Assembly (NCBI GenBank): GCA_900466475.1
Contig: UBMI01000007.1
Location: 204,569 to 268,568, forward strand
Source of the DNA: Hyphomicrobiales bacterium
GTDB taxonomy: Bacteria > Pseudomonadota > Alphaproteobacteria > Rhizobiales > Rhizobiaceae
Direction: 5' to 3'
Length of the DNA: 64,000 nt
In this document: positions 1-8,419 of the stretch, one piece after another
Layout: every line of letters begins with the position of its first letter
How positions within the stretch are numbered: position 1 is the first letter of the stretch
The notes under the pieces: generated by a model
Told to the model about the DNA's origin: nothing
The model's database searches: none
What the model saw: only the letters and a program-made list of their open reading frames with translations
Program-made: the position numbers and the translations under genes

Positions 1-91
1 CTTTCAGTGCATGCACCGGTCCGAATTGTCGCCTGATCTCTTCGATCCGTATGACGGGTGCGGCCGCGGACGGATGTGCCTCGGGCTTCAT
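1..91 (-). CDS. Peptide-type ABC importer ATPase, second subunit (partial, N-terminus only)
   Basis: Only the first 30 codons are in the window; the gene runs off the left edge. The peptide has the beta-strand and aromatic-loop pattern that opens an ABC ATPase (VIRIEEIRRQFGPVHALK). Its ATG overlaps the TGA of the upstream ATPase gene as ATGA, so the two are translationally coupled. Position as the last gene after a DppD-type ATPase suggests the DppF/OppF-type partner of a heterodimeric ATPase pair. The family call rests on context more than on the short sequence. Confidence 0.75.
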   Translation of the reverse strand, partial: MKPEAHPSAAAPVIRIEEIRRQFGPVHALK

Positions 92-903
92 GCCAGTGCT
101 CCTGAAAGATGGGGCGTGCTCGGAAGCTGGGGAATGGCGTTCCAGAGCCTGCGCGTATAATCATGCAACGGCGCCTGACTGACCTGGCTGACATCTCCGA
201 CCTCAACGAGTTCGCCCTTCAGCATGACGCCAATGCGCTGGCAGAGTTGCGCCATCAGATGCAGGTCATGGGTGATGAACAGTACCGAAAACCCGTAAGC
301 TCGCTGCAGGTCGACGACCTGTTCGAGGATTTCGCGCTGCACGACGACATCGAGCGCCGTTGTCGGCTCGTCCATGATGATGAGCTCGGGCCTCAGCGCC
401 AGGCAAATGGCGATGACAATGCGCTGTCGCATACCGCCCGAAAACTGATGCGGATAGTCGCTGATGCGCTGTGGCGGTATGCCCACGAGCCGGAACATCT
501 CCTCTCCGCGCGCCCGCGACTCCTGACGCGAGCAGCCAGTGTGCCTGTGAAGCACATCATGAAACTGCGCTTCGACCCGCATTAGCGGATTGAGTGAGTT
601 CATCGCGCTCTGAAAGACCATACCGATGCGCTTCCAGCGGATCTTCTGCAGATCGCGCTCGGGCATCTTCAGAAGATCCTGCCCATCCATGCGGATGCTA
701 CCGCCGCTGATCCAGGCAGGGGCCTTGGACAGTCGCGTGATGGCATAGGCGATTGTGCTCTTGCCGCAGCCGGATTCGCCGGCAAGCCCGAAGATCTCGC
801 CCTTGCCGATATTGAAGGAGACATCCTTGACGGCGCGGAACTCTCCCCTGTCGAGCAGGTAGTCGACATTGAGCTTTTCGATTTCCAGGAGATTGCTGGT
901 CAT
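88..903 (-). CDS. Peptide/oligosaccharide ABC importer ATP-binding protein, DppD type
   Basis: 271-residue cytoplasmic ATPase that would power uptake through the two permeases encoded just upstream. Walker A GESGCGKST lies at residues 42-50, the signature FSGGMRQR at about 154-161, Walker B LIIMDEP at about 174-180 followed by the D-loop, and the switch histidine in FITHDL further on. The length is shorter than the usual 320 or so residues of OppD/DppD, because the C-terminal oligopeptide extension is brief. Its ATG overlaps the stop of the preceding permease gene (ATGA) and its own stop overlaps the next ATPase start, so the genes form one tight operon. Substrate cannot be read from this subunit. 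Confidence 0.93.
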   Translation of the reverse strand: MTSNLLEIEKLNVDYLLDRGEFRAVKDVSFNIGKGEIFGLAGESGCGKSTIAYAITRLSKAPAWISGGSIRMDGQDLLKMPERDLQKIRWKRIGMVFQSAMNSLNPLMRVEAQFHDVLHRHTGCSRQESRARGEEMFRLVGIPPQRISDYPHQFSGGMRQRIVIAICLALRPELIIMDEPTTALDVVVQREILEQVVDLQRAYGFSVLFITHDLHLMAQLCQRIGVMLKGELVEVGDVSQVSQAPLHDYTRRLWNAIPQLPSTPHLSGALA

Positions 904-1802
904 CGGCGTGCCTCCAGTTCACGGTTGCGGGCACGGGTGAGCCGGAACCAGCGCGTCAGTGCCGGACCGGAGCGAAGCTGCGGATTGGCGATCTCGTCGA
1001 AGGTAAAGTTAAGCAGCGCAAGGCCGAGGCCGGTCAGCGCGATGCCGATGGCCGGCACGCCGACGTCCCACCACGCGCCGACCATGATCGCCGATGCATT
1101 CTGGGCATTATAGAGCATCGTGCCCCAGGAAACTTTCAGTGGATCGCCGAAGCCGAGATATTCGAGCGTCGTCTGTGCGACGATCGCGTAGATGATGCTG
1201 CCGACGAGGTTGATGCCGATCAGCGGCGTCAGGTTCGGCAGGATCTCGACGAAGATGATACGCCATGCCGGTTCGCCGATCATTTTCGATGCGGTGACGA
1301 AATCGCGGTTGCGCAGCGCCATGGTCTGAGAGCGCGTCATGCGCGCGCCCCATGGCCAGGAGGTCAGCGCGATGATGGTCATGATCGTCATCGGCCCGAC
1401 CGTGCCGGCAAAAGAGGCAAGCAGGATCAGAAGCGGCATATTTGGAACGACCAGAACTGCGTTTGTCGCAAGATCCAGCGCCGCATCCGTCTTGCCTCCG
1501 GCGTAACCGGCGACGAGGCCGATCGCGGTGCCGATGACGGTGATGGCAATGCCCGTTGCAAAACCGACCGACAGCGAACTGCGGGCACCCCAGACGAACT
1601 GGCGATAGACGTCGCGGCCCATTTTCGTCGTACCAAGCACATGCTCGATGGAGGGTGGCTGGTGGGAACGGCCGACACGTGCTCCCGGCTCGCCAGGGGC
1701 GATGACGGGGGCAAGCAATGCCATCAGCCAGAGGCCGACGACGATGATCAGGCCGGCGACGGCCTTCTTCTGACGAAGGATGGATCTGAGCGTGGCTCCC
1801 AT
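900..1802 (-). CDS. Peptide-type ABC importer permease, DppC type
   Basis: 300-residue inner-membrane permease. An N-terminal transmembrane segment (VAGLIIVVGLWLMALLAPVIA) is followed by a periplasmic loop with the LGTTKMGRDVYRQFVWGAR signature of DppC/OppC proteins. Then come about five more hydrophobic segments and a cytoplasmic EAA loop (GEPAWRIIFVEILPNL) that would dock onto the ATPase. The start codon overlaps the stop of the DppB-type permease by one base (TAATG), and the stop overlaps the ATPase start. Together they form the usual B-C-D-F order. Family is clear; ligand is not. Confidence 0.93.
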   Translation of the reverse strand: MGATLRSILRQKKAVAGLIIVVGLWLMALLAPVIAPGEPGARVGRSHQPPSIEHVLGTTKMGRDVYRQFVWGARSSLSVGFATGIAITVIGTAIGLVAGYAGGKTDAALDLATNAVLVVPNMPLLILLASFAGTVGPMTIMTIIALTSWPWGARMTRSQTMALRNRDFVTASKMIGEPAWRIIFVEILPNLTPLIGINLVGSIIYAIVAQTTLEYLGFGDPLKVSWGTMLYNAQNASAIMVGAWWDVGVPAIGIALTGLGLALLNFTFDEIANPQLRSGPALTRWFRLTRARNRELEARR

Positions 1803-2782
1803 TACACGGCATCTCGCAGTCTGGGGTCGATGAACCCGTAGATGATATCGACGAGGAAATTCGCGCCGAGCGTTGCGAGCGTCATCAGCAGGAGCTGGCC
1901 CTGGATGACCGGATAGTCGCGGGCGATGCTTGCGGTATAGAGCGTCAAGCCGAGCCCCGGATAGTTGAAGACGATTTCGGTGACGATCGAGCCACCGAAG
2001 ACGGCGCCGAGCATCAGCGCGAGGTTCGTCAGGACCGGAAGCATGGCATTGCGCGCGCCATAGCCGAACATGACGCTCAGATGACTGAGGCCCTTTGCCC
2101 GGCCCATTGTGACGTAATCCTCCCCAAGCACCGAGATCATCGACGAGCGCATTGTCGTCTGAAACTCCCCGATCAGGAACGGCGACAGCGTCAGCACCGG
2201 CATGATGGCGTGGATGAAGACGCTGCCAGCGAAAGTGAAGTTGAACCCGGGATCGAGGTTCGGATCATAGGCGTAGCCGACGGGCAACCACCGCAGCGAC
2301 ACACCGAACAAGAAGAGCGTCGTCAGACCCACGATGACAGGCGGCACCGAAATCATCACGACCGCGAGCGGAGAGACGATCGTGTCGAAACGTCCGCCTC
2401 GCCGCCAGGCGGAAATTGCACCCAGAACCACGCCGACGCTGAGCGAAAAAATGATGGCGGTGACGACAAGGAAAATCGTCCAGATTGTCGAGCGGCTGAG
2501 GACCTGGACAACTGTCTGAGGGTAATATTTGACGGAGACGCCGAGATCGAAGGTTGCAAGTCCCTTCAAATAGTCGACGAATTGCAGGAGCACCGGCTGA
2601 TCGACTGCGCCAAAGCGCGCCTTGATCGCCTCGACAGCGGCTGGTGTCGCCCGCGGGCCGAGCTGTGCGACCATGGCATCGACGGGCGTCCCCGGCATAA
2701 GCCGGGGAAGTATGAAGTTCATCACGATGGCGAACGCCAGGGCGACTGCATAGACGCCAAGGCGCCGTCCGGAAACACGCAT
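1802..2782 (-). CDS. Peptide-type ABC importer permease, DppB type
   Basis: 326-residue inner-membrane permease. The N-terminal helix ends in ILPRLMPGTPVDAM, the conserved entry motif of DppB/OppB proteins. Further segments and the EAA loop (RAKGLSHLSVMFGYGARNAM) follow, and it ends in the family-typical DIIYGFIDPRLR. It starts 19 bases after the stop of the binding-protein gene with AAGGGAC just ahead of the ATG. It pairs with the DppC-type permease to form the channel. Confidence 0.93.
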   Translation of the reverse strand: MRVSGRRLGVYAVALAFAIVMNFILPRLMPGTPVDAMVAQLGPRATPAAVEAIKARFGAVDQPVLLQFVDYLKGLATFDLGVSVKYYPQTVVQVLSRSTIWTIFLVVTAIIFSLSVGVVLGAISAWRRGGRFDTIVSPLAVVMISVPPVIVGLTTLFLFGVSLRWLPVGYAYDPNLDPGFNFTFAGSVFIHAIMPVLTLSPFLIGEFQTTMRSSMISVLGEDYVTMGRAKGLSHLSVMFGYGARNAMLPVLTNLALMLGAVFGGSIVTEIVFNYPGLGLTLYTASIARDYPVIQGQLLLMTLATLGANFLVDIIYGFIDPRLRDAV

Positions 2783-2801
2783 GTCCCTTGCCTCGCCGGT
2801 C

Positions 2802-4496
2802 TTATTGGACCGGCTTCAGGCGGAGCAGATGCATGAGGCGCATCCGGTTGTTATCGTGATCTTCCGGGTTCATGACCGGGTCCTTGTCGGTTACCCAGCC
2901 GGTAAAGCGCTTGCTGGAGAACTGATACCAGGTCGGGCCATTGAAGACAGGCACGACGGGGAAATCTTCGGCCACCAGCAGCTGAATGTCGTTGAAGATC
3001 TTCTTGTGATCATCATCGGACGTCGCCTTCAGATATTGATCGAAGAGCGCGTCGAGTTTCGGGTTGGAATAGCGCGAGGGAGCACCTGTGACGCGGCCGG
3101 CATAAGCCGTCGACAGGCTTTGGTAATAGCCGCGGAATGGAGTCGCCCCATCGGCACGCGAGTTCATAACGACCTCGAAACTACCGTCGAGAATCTGCTT
3201 GCGCCACTGTTCGTATTCCGGTGTCGTGACCGAAGCATTGATGCCGGCTGCGCGCAGGCCTTCGACGGCGATCTGCACGGCATCGATCCAGTCTGTCCAG
3301 CCATTGGGAACGATGATCGGGAAATTGATCGGCTTGCCGCTCGGCGTCGTACGAAAGCCGTCCGAACCCTTCTTGTAGCCTGCGTCGTCGAGGATCTTGC
3401 TGGCCTTCTCGGTATCAAAACCCATGAAGGCATCCTTGTCGCCTTCGGCAGCCTTGTTGCGCCAGCCTTCAAAGCGGGGCGGCAGGCCGGAGGCATGTTC
3501 GTTGACGGCGGGATAGCCGAAGCCGGCAATGTCGACCATCGACTTGCGGTCCATGGCGAGGCTGAAGGCGTGACGGAAGTTCAGATCCTTGTAGGCTTCC
3601 AGATTGCCCTCGTCCTTGCTCTTGAAGTTCATCTGGAAGGCGACGGTTTCAGCCGGTGGCTGCCAGTAGCCGTTGTGATCGGCGTCGAGCGCCACGAAGG
3701 TCTTGTCGATCTCGGGGATGAAAGAGCCGATCCAATCCATATTGCCTTCCGGCAGGATCGCGAGCATCTGGTCGTTGCCGGAAATCTGCGGCAGTCGCAG
3801 GCAATCGACATGCAACGAAGCGGCATCCCAGTAGTCCGGGTTACGGCACTGTTCATAAACCTGCGGCGTGAACCGGCGCACTTCCGTCATCGGACCGGAA
3901 CCGATCGGCTTCTCATTCTTGAAAGCAACCGGATCTGAAACATCCTTCCAGACATGTTGGGGAACGACGGCAAGATCGGCAAGCGATTCCGGGAAGTCGG
4001 AATTGACGGCCTTGAGCTTGATCGTCACCTCCGTCGGCGACGGCGCCTCGACGGATGCAACGGTCTCGCCGACACCAACCGTGTCGAGCGCGGCATTCTT
4101 CAGCATCAGATCGATTGTGTACTTGACGTCAGCTGAGGTCAGCGGCTGTCCATCAGACCATTTCGCGCCGGGCCGCAATTCATAGGTGATCGACATCATA
4201 TCGTCGGAAAACTTGTAGCTTGTCGCCAAGCGCCAGACCGGCTTGCCGCCATCCTGCGCGTTGAAGATGACCAGCGGCTCATAGATAAAATCCATGGTGC
4301 TCTGCCGACGACCGGCAAGATCGAACGGATTGAAGTTTTGCACCCAGCTCGACTGCTCTTCGATATGCATCGTCAGCACGGATTCGGCAGCCGAAGCAGC
4401 CGATATACCAAAGGTCATCACCACCGTCAGGGCGGTGGCCGCGGCCCAGGCGGCGCGCGCAGAAACACTGCGGATTACGCTCTTATCCAGTCCCAT
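2802..4496 (-). CDS. ABC transporter substrate-binding protein, family 5 (peptide/oligosaccharide)
   Basis: 564-residue periplasmic binding protein with a long charged then hydrophobic signal peptide (residues 1 to about 36, ending in ISAASA). The mature part has family 5 features: LRPGAKWSDGQPLTSADVKYT at about 107-127, a central hinge, and an NFRHAFSLAMDRKSM segment. Family 5 proteins bind di- and oligopeptides, nickel, or oligosaccharides. Rhizobial members of this length often serve oligosaccharides, but that is inference. First gene of the five-gene operon; AGGGAA lies 8 bases ahead of the ATG. Two tandem palindromes lie about 27-53 bases upstream. Confidence 0.92.
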   Translation of the reverse strand: MGLDKSVIRSVSARAAWAAATALTVVMTFGISAASAAESVLTMHIEEQSSWVQNFNPFDLAGRRQSTMDFIYEPLVIFNAQDGGKPVWRLATSYKFSDDMMSITYELRPGAKWSDGQPLTSADVKYTIDLMLKNAALDTVGVGETVASVEAPSPTEVTIKLKAVNSDFPESLADLAVVPQHVWKDVSDPVAFKNEKPIGSGPMTEVRRFTPQVYEQCRNPDYWDAASLHVDCLRLPQISGNDQMLAILPEGNMDWIGSFIPEIDKTFVALDADHNGYWQPPAETVAFQMNFKSKDEGNLEAYKDLNFRHAFSLAMDRKSMVDIAGFGYPAVNEHASGLPPRFEGWRNKAAEGDKDAFMGFDTEKASKILDDAGYKKGSDGFRTTPSGKPINFPIIVPNGWTDWIDAVQIAVEGLRAAGINASVTTPEYEQWRKQILDGSFEVVMNSRADGATPFRGYYQSLSTAYAGRVTGAPSRYSNPKLDALFDQYLKATSDDDHKKIFNDIQLLVAEDFPVVPVFNGPTWYQFSSKRFTGWVTDKDPVMNPEDHDNNRMRLMHLLRLKPVQ

Positions 4497-4522
4497 TTTT
4501 TCGTTCCCTTAGTTGTTATTTT

Positions 4523-4549
4523 TTGATTCAATCAAATTGATTTAATCAA
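4523..4549. promoter_or_regulatory. Tandem palindromic operator pair, TTGATTnAATCAA x2
   Basis: TTGATTCAATCAA (4523-4535) and TTGATTTAATCAA (4537-4549) are two perfect 13-base palindromes separated by one base, with centres 14 bp apart. They sit just upstream of the binding-protein gene, where a repressor or activator of the importer would bind. No regulator gene of the operon is in the window, so the protein is unknown. The palindromes are seen; the function is inferred. Confidence 0.55.
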
Positions 4550-4809
4550 GCTAACGCAAGGTTTCCGATCCGGTCAATCGGGTGGAAACTAAAAATTTCG
4601 GCTTCCTGGAAACTGAATTCTTCTGTGCTGATACACATCGCGGCAAAGGGCTCAACGACTGTGGCACGGCCTGACAAATCAAATTGTCATACTTATTGTG
4701 CGTCGCGAAAAGTCTCGCGCAAGCGTCACCGATCATTCTGGATCTGTTGAAATGTGATTATTTGATCCAGCTATATTGAAGCCATGACGGCCCGCTTTTC
4801 AGTACCCTC

Positions 4810-4837
4810 TAGCCGTCCAGCACCCGCTGGACGGCTA
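4810..4837 (-). terminator. Hairpin behind the Lrp/AsnC gene
   Basis: TAGCCGTCCAGC pairs perfectly over 12 bp with GCTGGACGGCTA across a 4-base loop. It lies about 30 bases beyond the Lrp stop codon. There is no clear U-tract on the minus strand, so it may end transcription weakly or protect the 3' end. Confidence 0.5.
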
Positions 4838-4867
4838 TTCCACCGATCATCAGTTCGGATCAGCTTC

Positions 4868-5344
4868 TTAAAATCCTACCGGAAAACCTTCGAACGGTTT
4901 GATTTCCTTGAGAACAAACGTGGTCTGCATTTCCTTGATGCGCGGCAGGCGGCGCACGACCGACATGGCGAAATCGGCATAGGAATCGAGATCAGCCGAG
5001 ACGACCTGCAATAGAAAATCCGAATCTCCGGCAATGCTATAACAAGCGACGACTTCCTGTAGCCGTGCAACCTCGGCGGCAAAGGCGTCCGCCTCTGCCT
5101 CGTTGTGACCATCTATCTTCACTCGGATGAAGGCAAGGACGCCGAGTCCGAGTTTGCGCCGGTTGAGATCGGCCTTGTAACCCCGGATCACACCTGTCTC
5201 TTCAAGCTGCCGCACCTTTCGCCAGCAAGGGGATGTGGACATGCCGACACGCTCGGACAATTCCTGATTTGTCAGTCGTCCCTCGGCCTGCAGGCTCGAA
5301 AGGATTTTCAGTTCAACCGGCTCAAATGTCGTCATGGGAAGCAT
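4868..5344 (-). CDS. Lrp/AsnC family transcriptional regulator
   Basis: 158-residue DNA-binding regulator. An N-terminal winged helix-turn-helix (LTNQELSERVGMSTSPCWRK, about residues 20-39) is followed by the AsnC/RAM ligand-binding sandwich, with VACYSIAGDSDFLLQVVSAD as the family core. An internal ATG at 5335 (MTTFEPVELKI) is an equally likely start. It is divergent from the DUF2000 gene across about 120 bases, so that gene is the likely target, together with self-regulation. Members usually sense amino acids; the ligand is unknown here. Confidence 0.93.
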   Translation of the reverse strand: MLPMTTFEPVELKILSSLQAEGRLTNQELSERVGMSTSPCWRKVRQLEETGVIRGYKADLNRRKLGLGVLAFIRVKIDGHNEAEADAFAAEVARLQEVVACYSIAGDSDFLLQVVSADLDSYADFAMSVVRRLPRIKEMQTTFVLKEIKPFEGFPVGF

Positions 5345-5467
5345 CTACCTACAAATTGCACAAAGCAGGTCGACCCTACCAAGTTTCGGCCAAGGACAGC
5401 AATATCAGACAGGATTGTTCTGCTGCGATCACTTAGGCTGTCGCCATCGTAATCTCAGGTCTTTCAG

Positions 5468-5884
5468 ATGCTCTCCGATATCCGCATTGCCATTGTCGTC
5501 GACCCCAAACTCCCGTCCGCTCTCATTGCAAATACAGTCAGCGCCATCGGCATTGGCGTAGGCGCCAAAATGCCGCTCCTTGGCGCCGAGAGGCTCAGCG
5601 ACCGCGCTGGCAGGGCTACCGATATCGTTTCCAATCGACCGGTGCCGATCCTGCAGGCCGATGGCGAGACGATCCGACAGATCCTGCTGAAGGCGCTGAA
5701 CCAGCCGGAGGAACATGCCATCGTACCGTTTCCTGGTTTTGCCCGCTCACTGCACGACTATACTGACTACCAGCGCCAGTTCCCGGACAGGGACTTGAGC
5801 GATGAGGAGATCGATGGACTGGGCCTTGCTGGACCGGCTAAATGGGTAGGGTCGCTGACCGGATCCCTGAAATTGCTGCGGTAA
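5468..5884 (+). CDS. DUF2000 family protein
   Basis: 138-residue soluble protein with the DUF2000 pattern: an N-terminal IAIVVDPKLPSALIANTVS strand-helix, a GVGAKMPLLGAE glycine loop and a HAIVPFPGFARSLHDYTDY stretch. The family resembles peptidyl-tRNA hydrolase 2-type folds and has no settled role. CAGG lies 8 bases ahead of the ATG. It is divergent from the Lrp/AsnC regulator, which suggests control by that protein and perhaps a part in amino acid metabolism (inference). Confidence 0.82.
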   Translation: MLSDIRIAIVVDPKLPSALIANTVSAIGIGVGAKMPLLGAERLSDRAGRATDIVSNRPVPILQADGETIRQILLKALNQPEEHAIVPFPGFARSLHDYTDYQRQFPDRDLSDEEIDGLGLAGPAKWVGSLTGSLKLLR

Positions 5885-5990
5885 ATTGCCGGGCATACAC
5901 AAGGGTAGGCTTTGTTGTCGCCGCGACATGTTTGGTGGTGCAAAGCAAGATCTCATTCGATAACCAAGGCCCACTGGTTAGGAGTGGATC

Positions 5991-6620
5991 ATGGGCGCCC
6001 TTCGAGTTCTTGGCAGGCAATCATCCATCAATGTTCGCAAGGTGCTGTGGACCTGCGAAGAGATCGGCATCGAGTATGTGCAGGAAGATTGGGGAACGGG
6101 ATTTGCCTCGACCAGCGCACCGGAATTCCTTGCGCTTAATCCGAATGGTCTCGTGCCGGTCATCGATAGCGATGACGGCATCCTGTGGGAGTCCAATACG
6201 ATCTGCCGTTATCTTGCGTCCAGGTATGGCCGCGACGATCTCCTGCCACCCTCCCCATGGAGACGGGCGCTCGTCGAACGATGGATGGATTGGCAAGCAA
6301 CGGAGCTCAACAGTGCCTGGCGCGGCGCATTCCAGGGCCTTGTGCGCAAGGACCTCGCTTATTCCGACCCCTCCGTCATTGCCGACAGTGCCAGGAACTG
6401 GAATCGCAAGATGGAAATCCTGGAGAACACCCTCGCGACGACAGCTCCTTTCGTAGCGGGAGACGAATTCACGCTGGCCGACATCCTGATCGGCCTTTCG
6501 ATCAACAGATGGTTTCACACGCCCATCGTACGACCCAGGCTACCGGCGGTTACAGCCTATTTCGAGCGCCTCAAGGAACGGCCGTCCTTCCGGCGAGGCG
6601 GTTACGACATGTTCCCGTAA
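5991..6620 (+). CDS. Glutathione S-transferase family protein
   Basis: 209 residues with the two GST domains. The N-terminal thioredoxin fold has NVRKVLWTCEEIGIEY, the cis-proline region LNPNGLVPVI and the glutathione gamma-glutamyl contact WESNTICRYLASRYG (about residues 66-80). The all-helical C-terminal domain carries the N-capping motif FVAGDEFTLADI near residues 155-166. Cytosolic; expected to conjugate or reduce electrophiles with glutathione, substrate unknown. GGAG lies about 7 bases ahead of the ATG. Transcribed alone or with the DUF2000 gene 106 bases upstream. Confidence 0.93.
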   Translation: MGALRVLGRQSSINVRKVLWTCEEIGIEYVQEDWGTGFASTSAPEFLALNPNGLVPVIDSDDGILWESNTICRYLASRYGRDDLLPPSPWRRALVERWMDWQATELNSAWRGAFQGLVRKDLAYSDPSVIADSARNWNRKMEILENTLATTAPFVAGDEFTLADILIGLSINRWFHTPIVRPRLPAVTAYFERLKERPSFRRGGYDMFP

Positions 6621-6658
6621 ATATCGAGCGTCCGACGACGCCGATTGGCGGTCTGTCG

Positions 6659-7018
6659 CTATTGCTGTTTGGGTGCAGGTGCCTGTTGGGGAGTGTCGCC
6701 CGGTCGAATGACCGGCATGTCCCCAGTGGGAGGGGCCGGTTCAACCATGCCGCGATCGCCCGTCGGCGGAGGCGTCAATACGCCTTTGCAGCGAGATATC
6801 TTGCTTTCCGATCCCCCATTCTCCGTCTGCCGATCCGTCTCGACTGACGACGGGTTATCGGCCTGACATCCCGGTTGCTGTTCCTTGCTGCCAGCTTGGC
6901 TCATTGCAGCATGGGGAGCGGCGATGAAAAGCCCGAAGGCAAGCCCGAACAAGAATGGCTTACAGGAAAGGCGATGCATCGGCTGCCTGGCCAAGGGTAT
7001 TTGCCGCAAAGTCCACAT
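6659..7018 (-). CDS. Small secreted proline-rich protein, hypothetical
   Basis: 119 residues from an ATG with GGGAG 8 bases upstream; a longer frame exists but lacks a good ribosome site. A hydrophobic segment at about residues 18-34 (FLFGLAFGLFIAAPHAAM) looks like a signal peptide ending near ASQA/MSQ. The mature part is polar and ends in a proline-rich tail (PPPTGDRGMVEPAPPTGDMP). The TGDxxxxxPxPPTGD repetition suggests a flexible extracytoplasmic linker or wall-facing protein. No family with a known function recognised. Confidence 0.7.
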   Translation of the reverse strand: MWTLRQIPLARQPMHRLSCKPFLFGLAFGLFIAAPHAAMSQAGSKEQQPGCQADNPSSVETDRQTENGGSESKISRCKGVLTPPPTGDRGMVEPAPPTGDMPVIRPGDTPQQAPAPKQQ

Positions 7019-7064
7019 CGGTGTCACTCCCGGTTCCCCCAACCTGCGTTGATCTGCAGGCAGG

Positions 7065-7253
7065 TCATCGCTTCCCTTCGCGAACGCGAATGCCTGGCTT
7101 GCCAATCGGCATCAGGCGGGGATCGTTGATGCCCGGCCTTATGGCATCCTGCTCGCTCGACCCCTTGATAGGCGGGCCGCGCCCGACCTTGTTTTCCGGG
7201 GCGTCTGGAGGTGTTTCCAAATGTTCGCGATGTTGCTTGTCGAGTTTGGTCAT
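7065..7253 (-). CDS. Small hypothetical protein
   Basis: 62 residues from the ATG at 7253, which has GAGG 7 bases upstream; an ATG 12 bases earlier has no ribosome site. Very hydrophilic and proline/charge-rich (MTKLDKQHREHLETPPDAPE at the start), with no membrane segment, so probably cytoplasmic and disordered. It lies 46 bases upstream of the secreted proline-rich protein gene on the same strand and could be co-transcribed with it. The ribosome site is the main support. Confidence 0.55.
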   Translation of the reverse strand: MTKLDKQHREHLETPPDAPENKVGRGPPIKGSSEQDAIRPGINDPRLMPIGKPGIRVREGKR

Positions 7254-7527
7254 AACCGGCCTCATTGCATCCGATCAATCGTGTGTCTGGCCAGGTATCC
7301 CGGGGCAGTTTTTCGCGCATAAGCGCGGATTGGTCACCAACGCCAGGGCGAAAAAGCCACAATGAACACCCATTTTGCCGGACACCGTCCTGCGATTGAC
7401 GCTCTTTATGTTCAGTCCAACCAGCACGAACTTCGAAAGTTCCGGACAGAGAGAGGATTCGACCCTCGGAATCTCCGCACACAAGCGCTACGTCATTTCT
7501 GGTGTGACCATAGAAAAAGGTGAAGCC

Positions 7528-8046
7528 GTGCAAACGGACCTGCAGAAAGACATGACGGATTGGTTCCGGTCGCTCGAGCCTGTCGATCCGCTTGAGATGA
7601 CCGGGCTTTGGAGAGGTGCCGGCATTCCGTCGGGGCATCCACTGGACGGCGTTCTCGAGAATTTGCGATGGTTCGGCAAGCGCTTTCACCCCGACAGGCG
7701 AGCGGACGCCCTGCTCTTTCAGTGGCTTCCCGGGAGGCTTGTGGCCGTTGATCCACGCTTCGTTCCTCTCGGGCTTGCAATCAGGCTTGCGCCGTTGGGA
7801 CGGACGTCCCTTGCCCGAAGCCTGTTTTCGCTTCTGCACAAGGCGTTCCGCGCGCGGGGCACAACAGCAGCCCTGGAAGTTCGGGCATTCGAGCAAGTCG
7901 CGAGCGCTGCAATGGTTTACGACAGGCAACCGATCGTCGACCATTTCAGACGGGTGAACGATAACACGCTGGCTGGGATGATGTGCGTGCGCGACGACGA
8001 AAGGCGGTTCTTCTTCAAACTCACCAGGATCGATGCGCAGGCCTAG
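7528..8046 (+). CDS. GXWXG/DUF4334 domain protein
   Basis: 172 residues from a GTG with AAGG 7 bases ahead; this length suits the family better than the ATG start at 7375. The N-terminal half carries the GXWXG motif (GLWRGAGIPSGHPLDGVLEN), and the C-terminal half has the DUF4334 ending YDRQPIVDHFRRVNDNTLAG with DDERRFFFKL. The family is probably a small ligand-binding barrel of unknown role. Its last 14 bases overlap the cytochrome c gene, so the two are probably co-expressed. Confidence 0.82.
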   Translation: MQTDLQKDMTDWFRSLEPVDPLEMTGLWRGAGIPSGHPLDGVLENLRWFGKRFHPDRRADALLFQWLPGRLVAVDPRFVPLGLAIRLAPLGRTSLARSLFSLLHKAFRARGTTAALEVRAFEQVASAAMVYDRQPIVDHFRRVNDNTLAGMMCVRDDERRFFFKLTRIDAQA

Positions 8047-8419
8047 AACGACGTTGAAAACAATCGCATTGGCAATTACGGCAGCTTCAGTTGCGAGCAA
8101 TAGTTTCGCGGCTGATGCAGATCGTGGTGCGAGAATTTTTCAGGCCTGTTCTTCGTGCCACATTGTCGATGACACCAGAAGTACATTTGGCCCCTCACTG
8201 AAGGGTGTCGTGGGAAGGCGGGCAGCTGGCCTAGACGACTACGCCTACTCCCCTGCCTTGAAGAAAGCCGGCGAAGAGGGGCTCGTGTGGAACGAGCATG
8301 AACTTGCCGAATTTTTGGCAGCGCCGAACAGAAAAGTCCCGGGAACAAAGATGCGCTTCTGGGGATTGTGGAGCATCGAAGTCGACGATCTCATCGCCTT
8401 TTTAAAGGCAAATCCGTAG
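8033..8419 (+). CDS. Class I c-type cytochrome, periplasmic
   Basis: 128 residues with a signal peptide (to about residue 27, ending ASNSFAAD). The haem c attachment motif CSSCH is at residues 39-43 and a likely axial methionine is M107 in GTKMRF, typical of cytochrome c2/c550 electron carriers. FGPSLKGVVGRRAAG and the C-terminal DDLIAFLKANP also match the class. AGG lies 6 bases before the ATG, which is inside the end of the GXWXG gene. A redox partner cannot be read from the context. Confidence 0.93.
   Translation: MRRPRTTLKTIALAITAASVASNSFAADADRGARIFQACSSCHIVDDTRSTFGPSLKGVVGRRAAGLDDYAYSPALKKAGEEGLVWNEHELAEFLAAPNRKVPGTKMRFWGLWSIEVDDLIAFLKANP

Larger units (their letters stand above)
4497..4867. 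other. Intergenic region (371 bases): operon promoter side and Lrp 3' side
   Basis: AT-rich near 4520-4560, with the two TTGATTnAATCAA palindromes listed separately, and a 12-bp hairpin near 4810-4837 behind the Lrp gene. Between them (about 4560-4790) no convincing gene was found. A 61-codon frame there has no ribosome-binding site and no recognisable features. Confidence 0.6.

Noticed and set aside
2781..3938. Plus-strand frame of 385 codons opposite the family 5 binding protein
   Set aside because: Shadow of a well-supported gene; no start signal or domain.
7024..8100. Minus-strand frame of 358 codons opposite the GXWXG gene
   Set aside because: Composition of a shadow frame. It covers the GXWXG/DUF4334 gene and a small minus-strand gene with its own ribosome site in another frame.
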